Positions 28,400-32,263 of a stretch of 32,263 bases of DNA are shown here, piece after piece. The position numbers and the translations under genes are program-made. The DNA comes from Planctomycetota bacterium (GTDB lineage: Bacteria > Planctomycetota > SZUA-567), in the NCBI GenBank assembly GCA_016936955.1, contig JAFGWW010000299.1, positions 1-32,263 on the forward strand, read 5' to 3'. A model generated the notes under the pieces. The model worked only from the letters and a program-made list of their open reading frames with translations, searched no databases and was not told where the DNA came from. The stretch's first letter is position 1. Every line of letters begins with the position of its first letter.

Positions 28400-29077
28400 T
28401 CAACGCCCAGACCAGAAAGTATCCATGCCCGCTTCGGGATATTTTATTTCGGCGGGGAACATGGTTTCCGAATGGTAGTCGGTGAAGAGGACGTTGCTGC
28501 GGCCGTAATGCCGCTCGAAATCACCGATGCGGTCGGCCGCGAAGCCGGAGGTTATAATAACCGACCCGCCGGATTGTTCAGTTCTTATCGTCTCGAAGAC
28601 GAGGGCGGTGCGGCTCGGGCGCAAAATCATCCTGGATTTTTTCGGAGTCCAGTAATTCTCGTTACGGATTCCGGTGGTGCACGGGTCGGTGTGCAGTATT
28701 TTCATGTTCATGCCGTAATCCTTGGCCGGGGTTTTCTGCCAGGCGTTGGTGCGCCCCATGTTTCCGGGGCAGATGAAAATGCCGTCCCACTCCTTGTTCG
28801 GATTGAGGGTTACTCTCCAGTTCGGAACGCTGGCGTGCTCCGGCTCCGCCCCCGGGAAAGGATCTTTCGTGGGGGCCGGCAAATATCCGCCGAACTCGTC
28901 GGTGTACTGGCAGAACAGGACGCCCATCTGTTTTTCATTGTCCATGCAGGCGACAAGCCTCGCGTTTTCGAGAGCCTGCTGCAAGGTCGGCATGAGGAGC
29001 GCCGCAAGGACTGTTATGACTGCAATAACAATAAGCAATTCGACAAGGGTGAATGCTTTTCTGCAACAGTGCATCAT
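28400..29077 (-). CDS. Prepilin-type N-terminal cleavage/methylation protein
   Basis: [68 protein letters not shown]-terminal [14 protein letters not shown]. Confidence 0.88.
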   Translation of the reverse strand: MMHCCRKAFTLVELLIVIAVITVLAALLMPTLQQALENARLVACMDNEKQMGVLFCQYTDEFGGYLPAPTKDPFPGAEPEHASVPNWRVTLNPNKEWDGIFICPGNMGRTNAWQKTPAKDYGMNMKILHTDPCTTGIRNENYWTPKKSRMILRPSRTALVFETIRTEQSGGSVIITSGFAADRIGDFERHYGRSNVLFTDYHSETMFPAEIKYPEAGMDTFWSGR

Positions 29078-30153
29078 CTCTTCCCTTTGAGCGGGCCGGT
29101 GGACTCTCCGACAAAGAGAGGCATTTTATCCGGACCGATGACGAGGGGGCCGTCCCACTCCCCGCCGCCGATGATCCAGTTGAAACAAATTTCGAGATAG
29201 GGGTCTGGGTCTTCGAGTTCGAGAACGGTGAGTGATGGGTTGAGATAGCGATAGTAGCCGTCGCCGCCGAGGGAGCAGATGGAGATGTCTTTCCCGATCT
29301 TTACGCCTTCTTCGGAGAGAGCCCTCATCACCCCCATGCTTGACACTTCGCCGGTGATGAAAATAGCCGAGGGGAGTTTCTTTCCGGAAGAGATGTAGGC
29401 CTTCATGGTTTGATAGCCCTGCTCGATAGGCTTGCCGTAATTAGGCACGGGGTTGTCGACAAGCTGGGCTTTCTCGCCGAGTTTTCGCTCTTCGCACCAG
29501 ATGCGCCACTGGTCGATGCGGCGCAGAACGCTCTGCGAACTGGGGAGAAAATTCCAGCAGTCCACACTGTAATGGCCAAGCGACGCGAGATAATCCAGCA
29601 GGTCCGGCACGCAGGAGGGCGGGGTGGTCAGAATGCTCGGGATGCCGAAGTCAGATCCGTCGTGATCCATGCAGACCACGGGTGTGCCCTTCTTTTTTGA
29701 TTGGTCGGCGAGGCGGCCAGAGAGCCACTTGTTGCCTTTGGGGTCGATGCCGCAGAGCAGGACGGCGTCGAAGGATTCGAGGGTTTCGCCCACGATGGGG
29801 TCGTCGGGATGGACGAAGTCGATCGCCCTGACCTGCACGCCCATGCGGCGCCCGGTGTGTTCGGTCGCGCGGCATAACCACTTTGTGAAGGGGGAGGACG
29901 AGGCGGGGCTGAGGAAGGCGACGCGGTAATTGGCCTCCTGCCGATCCATGGTGGCGCTGTTGTCGAGGCGGCCGTTCTCGTGCCTGACCAGCGTGCCCTC
30001 GTCGACAAGCATCTGTATGGCGCGCCGCGCAGTCATGCGGGATACCCCGAGCTCGCTTGCCAGACGCCGCTCGGAAGGGAGACCTCCGATAACATAGTCT
30101 CCCTTGCCGAGGCGTGATTTAAGTGTTTCAGCTATTGCCTGGAACTTTGCCAT
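29074..30153 (-). CDS. GntR-HTH/LacI-type sensor transcriptional regulator
   Basis: N-terminal LPSERRLASELGVSRMTARRAIQMLVDEGTLVR (GntR wHTH); C-terminal periplasmic-binding-like GMQ..ESFDAVLLCGIDP..FITGEVSSMGVMRALSEEGVKIGKDISICSLGGDGYYRYLNPSLTVLE. Confidence 0.88.
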   Translation of the reverse strand: MAKFQAIAETLKSRLGKGDYVIGGLPSERRLASELGVSRMTARRAIQMLVDEGTLVRHENGRLDNSATMDRQEANYRVAFLSPASSSPFTKWLCRATEHTGRRMGVQVRAIDFVHPDDPIVGETLESFDAVLLCGIDPKGNKWLSGRLADQSKKKGTPVVCMDHDGSDFGIPSILTTPPSCVPDLLDYLASLGHYSVDCWNFLPSSQSVLRRIDQWRIWCEERKLGEKAQLVDNPVPNYGKPIEQGYQTMKAYISSGKKLPSAIFITGEVSSMGVMRALSEEGVKIGKDISICSLGGDGYYRYLNPSLTVLELEDPDPYLEICFNWIIGGGEWDGPLVIGPDKMPLFVGESTGPLKGKR

Positions 30154-30163
30154 TTATTCACCT

Positions 30164-32263
30164 TTATTTGATCAGATAACTGTTGAGCTCCATTTTACTG
30201 CTCTTTACCGTGAAGACCAGCTTGCCGTCTTTCTCGACAGCCGGGATCTCCGCGCCGGTAACCAGATCGGTTACCGTGGTTTTTCCGGCGAGGGGAAGGC
30301 TGACCTCAAACTCGGCGTCCTTCATTCCCTTGAACACGACCGCCGCATAAACGCCATTTGCGCTTTCATAGGTACGGACGCGGACGTCCTTGGCCGCCGG
30401 GTTCTCCGCCGCGACCGCATCCTCGACCACAGTGCCCTTGATGTCGGGCAGGGCGAGGTAGGCCTGGGCGAAGCGGCGATGGTCGTCGGCAAATCCGCAC
30501 CCATAAGTGTATGTCGTAAATGTTATCACATTTGCATCGACATGGTAAAGGGTCATTATCTGATGGGCCATGGAAAAACCCTGGCCGCCGGGGGTCATCT
30601 CGCTGGTCTGGTAGTCGTCGTTCTGGATATTCCAGCGCCCCTTTTCCTCATAGTAGAACATGTCGCACATGGCCATGCCGCTGCCGGTGCGGAAGTATTT
30701 GAGGTACTGGTCGTTGTCAGCCAGATAACGCCAGTGCACCGGCGCGAAGAGGTAGATATCCTTCACGTCCTTGAAAAGTTCGGGGTGGAGGTTCCACTCC
30801 ATTGCGCCGAAGTTGGTGACGATATTAAGGTAGTCGGCGTCCTTGAGCTTGAGCTGTTCGGCCTTGATGCGCTTGTACCACTCTCCCGCGCGGTCGACAT
30901 TGTAATAGTCCGACCAGTCCTGGGGCTTGTTGAAGCCGTTTGGCGTGGGGCCGAGGTTCCAGCCGTCCTGATCCCAGTTATAGTAGAAGAGCTTGAGGTC
31001 GGGGCGGTAGCTCTTGAGTTTGTCGCGCATCTTGATAAGGAAATCGCGGCGCTTGCCGTACCACCACATATGGTACTCGTTCTTCATCTTCTTGGAGGCC
31101 CACTGGGCGATCTTCTTGGCGTCGCCCTCGGGCATGGTGTTGCCGGTTTCCTTGCAGAACATCTCCACATCCTGCTTGCCGTAGCTGCAGGTGATGCGCT
31201 CATTGCGCATGCGCCAGAGGAGGCCCTTGATGTGCGGGTATTTCTCGATCTTGCTGCCCACCATGTCGTCGAGCAGGGTCTCCATCTCTTTCCACGTGTC
31301 GGGGTGGAGGATGTTGGCGCCCCACTGGCAGAAGCGGCCGCAGGGGTCGATTTTGCCGTCGGGGCCGATCACCCATGCCTCTTTCGGGAGGGCTGGGCTG
31401 CCGCCGTATTCAAAACGCGGGGCGATGTCGATACCGGCCTTGGCGGTAGCGGCAAGATACTTTTCGTAAATCTCCGAATTATCCTCGCCGGTCAGTTTTG
31501 TCGCCGAGTTCCACGCGTCCGGTTCGGGAACGGAGAAGCCGACCCTGGTTTTCATATAGGCGTGGCCAACCCATTTCTGGAAGACCGGGGAGATCATGTT
31601 CAGCCCCATGAAGCGGGCGTCCCGGGCAAGGTCATAAGGCACGCGGTCGGGCATGCGTTCCCAGTCAGCCATGAGAATGCGCTGAGGCAGGCCGTCGGGT
31701 TTGCGGATCACTGGGTAATGTTTCTCGATGTCCGGGATCTCGTAAAGGCGGATCTCGCCCGCTGCGGGGCCGGCCTCGAACTCCGGCGCGTAACAGCGGC
31801 CGATGTCGTGGAAAGCAACCCAGAAGCCGTGCTTGCCGCTGGCGGCGCGGGAACCTTTGTAGCCGAAGGTGAAGTCGTCATTGAAGACGATATTGTCAAA
31901 CCACTGCCATTCTCCGGTCTGGGGGTAGTTGCCCTTCGGATCGTCAACAGCGGTGCCGGAGCGGAAGCCTGTGCCCTCGTAGTTGCGCCCCGTCTTGATA
32001 TGCATGGCCTGATACCGCGCCACATTGTCGGGGTAGGATACGCGCAGGATATAACCAGTGTGCGGTTTGACCTCGCCGCGGCCGATGCGGTAGAGGAAGT
32101 GCTCGTTGTTGTTGGCTTCGCGGTATTTCTTGCCTTTGAACTCCTTGACCGTTACGCCTTTTTTCCACGTTGCATAAGCGCGGCGGCCGACCCAGCTGTC
32201 GCGGATGCCGCCTTCCTTGTAGGGGTGCTCGTCGGTGGCGGGGTCTTTGGAGCAATCGATCAC
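30164..32263 (-). CDS. Large glycoside hydrolase-like protein, N-terminus beyond the right edge
   Basis: 699 aa open to window end; aromatic-rich TIM-barrel-like IDIAPRFEYGGSPALPKEAWVIGPDGKIDPCGRFCQWGANILHPDTWKEMETLLDDMVGSKIEKYPHIKGLLWRMRNE and C-terminal beta-domain VRVRTYESANGVYAAVVFKGMKDAEFEVSLPLAGKTTVTDLVTGAEI. Confidence 0.65.
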   Translation of the reverse strand: MIDCSKDPATDEHPYKEGGIRDSWVGRRAYATWKKGVTVKEFKGKKYREANNNEHFLYRIGRGEVKPHTGYILRVSYPDNVARYQAMHIKTGRNYEGTGFRSGTAVDDPKGNYPQTGEWQWFDNIVFNDDFTFGYKGSRAASGKHGFWVAFHDIGRCYAPEFEAGPAAGEIRLYEIPDIEKHYPVIRKPDGLPQRILMADWERMPDRVPYDLARDARFMGLNMISPVFQKWVGHAYMKTRVGFSVPEPDAWNSATKLTGEDNSEIYEKYLAATAKAGIDIAPRFEYGGSPALPKEAWVIGPDGKIDPCGRFCQWGANILHPDTWKEMETLLDDMVGSKIEKYPHIKGLLWRMRNERITCSYGKQDVEMFCKETGNTMPEGDAKKIAQWASKKMKNEYHMWWYGKRRDFLIKMRDKLKSYRPDLKLFYYNWDQDGWNLGPTPNGFNKPQDWSDYYNVDRAGEWYKRIKAEQLKLKDADYLNIVTNFGAMEWNLHPELFKDVKDIYLFAPVHWRYLADNDQYLKYFRTGSGMAMCDMFYYEEKGRWNIQNDDYQTSEMTPGGQGFSMAHQIMTLYHVDANVITFTTYTYGCGFADDHRRFAQAYLALPDIKGTVVEDAVAAENPAAKDVRVRTYESANGVYAAVVFKGMKDAEFEVSLPLAGKTTVTDLVTGAEIPAVEKDGKLVFTVKSSKMELNSYLIK

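Noticed and set aside
28472-29200. 242-aa plus-strand ORF antisense to the prepilin-like gene
   Set aside because: Shadow ORF over a clear FTLVEL gene; no recognisable domain.
1-32263. CRISPR array, toxin-antitoxin or retron-type defence system
   Set aside because: No regularly spaced direct repeats, reverse transcriptase, nuclease or toxin-antitoxin signatures were seen in either strand.

Overview
The window appears to be a bacterial accessory region built from carbohydrate-degradation modules. The presence of many prepilin-like FTLVEL proteins beside CAZymes, plus ECF sigma/FecR and sialidase/PA14 proteins, resembles Lentisphaerota/PVC genomes, but that is an inference from gene style and not a taxonomic call. 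From left to right I see: (i) a GntR-type regulator running off the left edge (GTG start, absent from the ORF track), divergent from a large secreted beta-helix/CBM9-like protein, with a near-identical TCCAATTGGA palindrome next to each; (ii) a prepilin-like protein, a decayed BNR-type remnant, then SGNH hydrolase, AraC regulator, GH39-like hydrolase and MFS-like transporter; (iii) a decayed prepilin remnant, a repeat cluster, and a 3'-half tRNA-His (att-like) site with a tyrosine-recombinase C-terminal remnant reading through it; (iv) a DUF4173-like membrane protein and a complete alternative spermidine operon (CANSDC, CANSDH, ornithine/lysine decarboxylase), with a second, oppositely oriented recombinase remnant on its far side; (v) an ECF sigma factor, an overlapping/adjacent FecR-like anti-sigma with a long unexplained C-terminus, and a giant sialidase/PA14 secreted protein; (vi) an IS3-type transposase relic and a frameshifted rhamnosidase-like gene; (vii) a compact minus-strand operon: large hydrolase-like protein, GntR/LacI regulator, two prepilin-like proteins, CBM9-like lipoprotein. 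No CRISPR array, rRNA or intact tRNA was seen. The best candidates for something under-described are the recurring prepilin-like + private regulator + CAZyme modules and the sigma/FecR/sialidase module. All family calls come from reading translated sequence without database searches.
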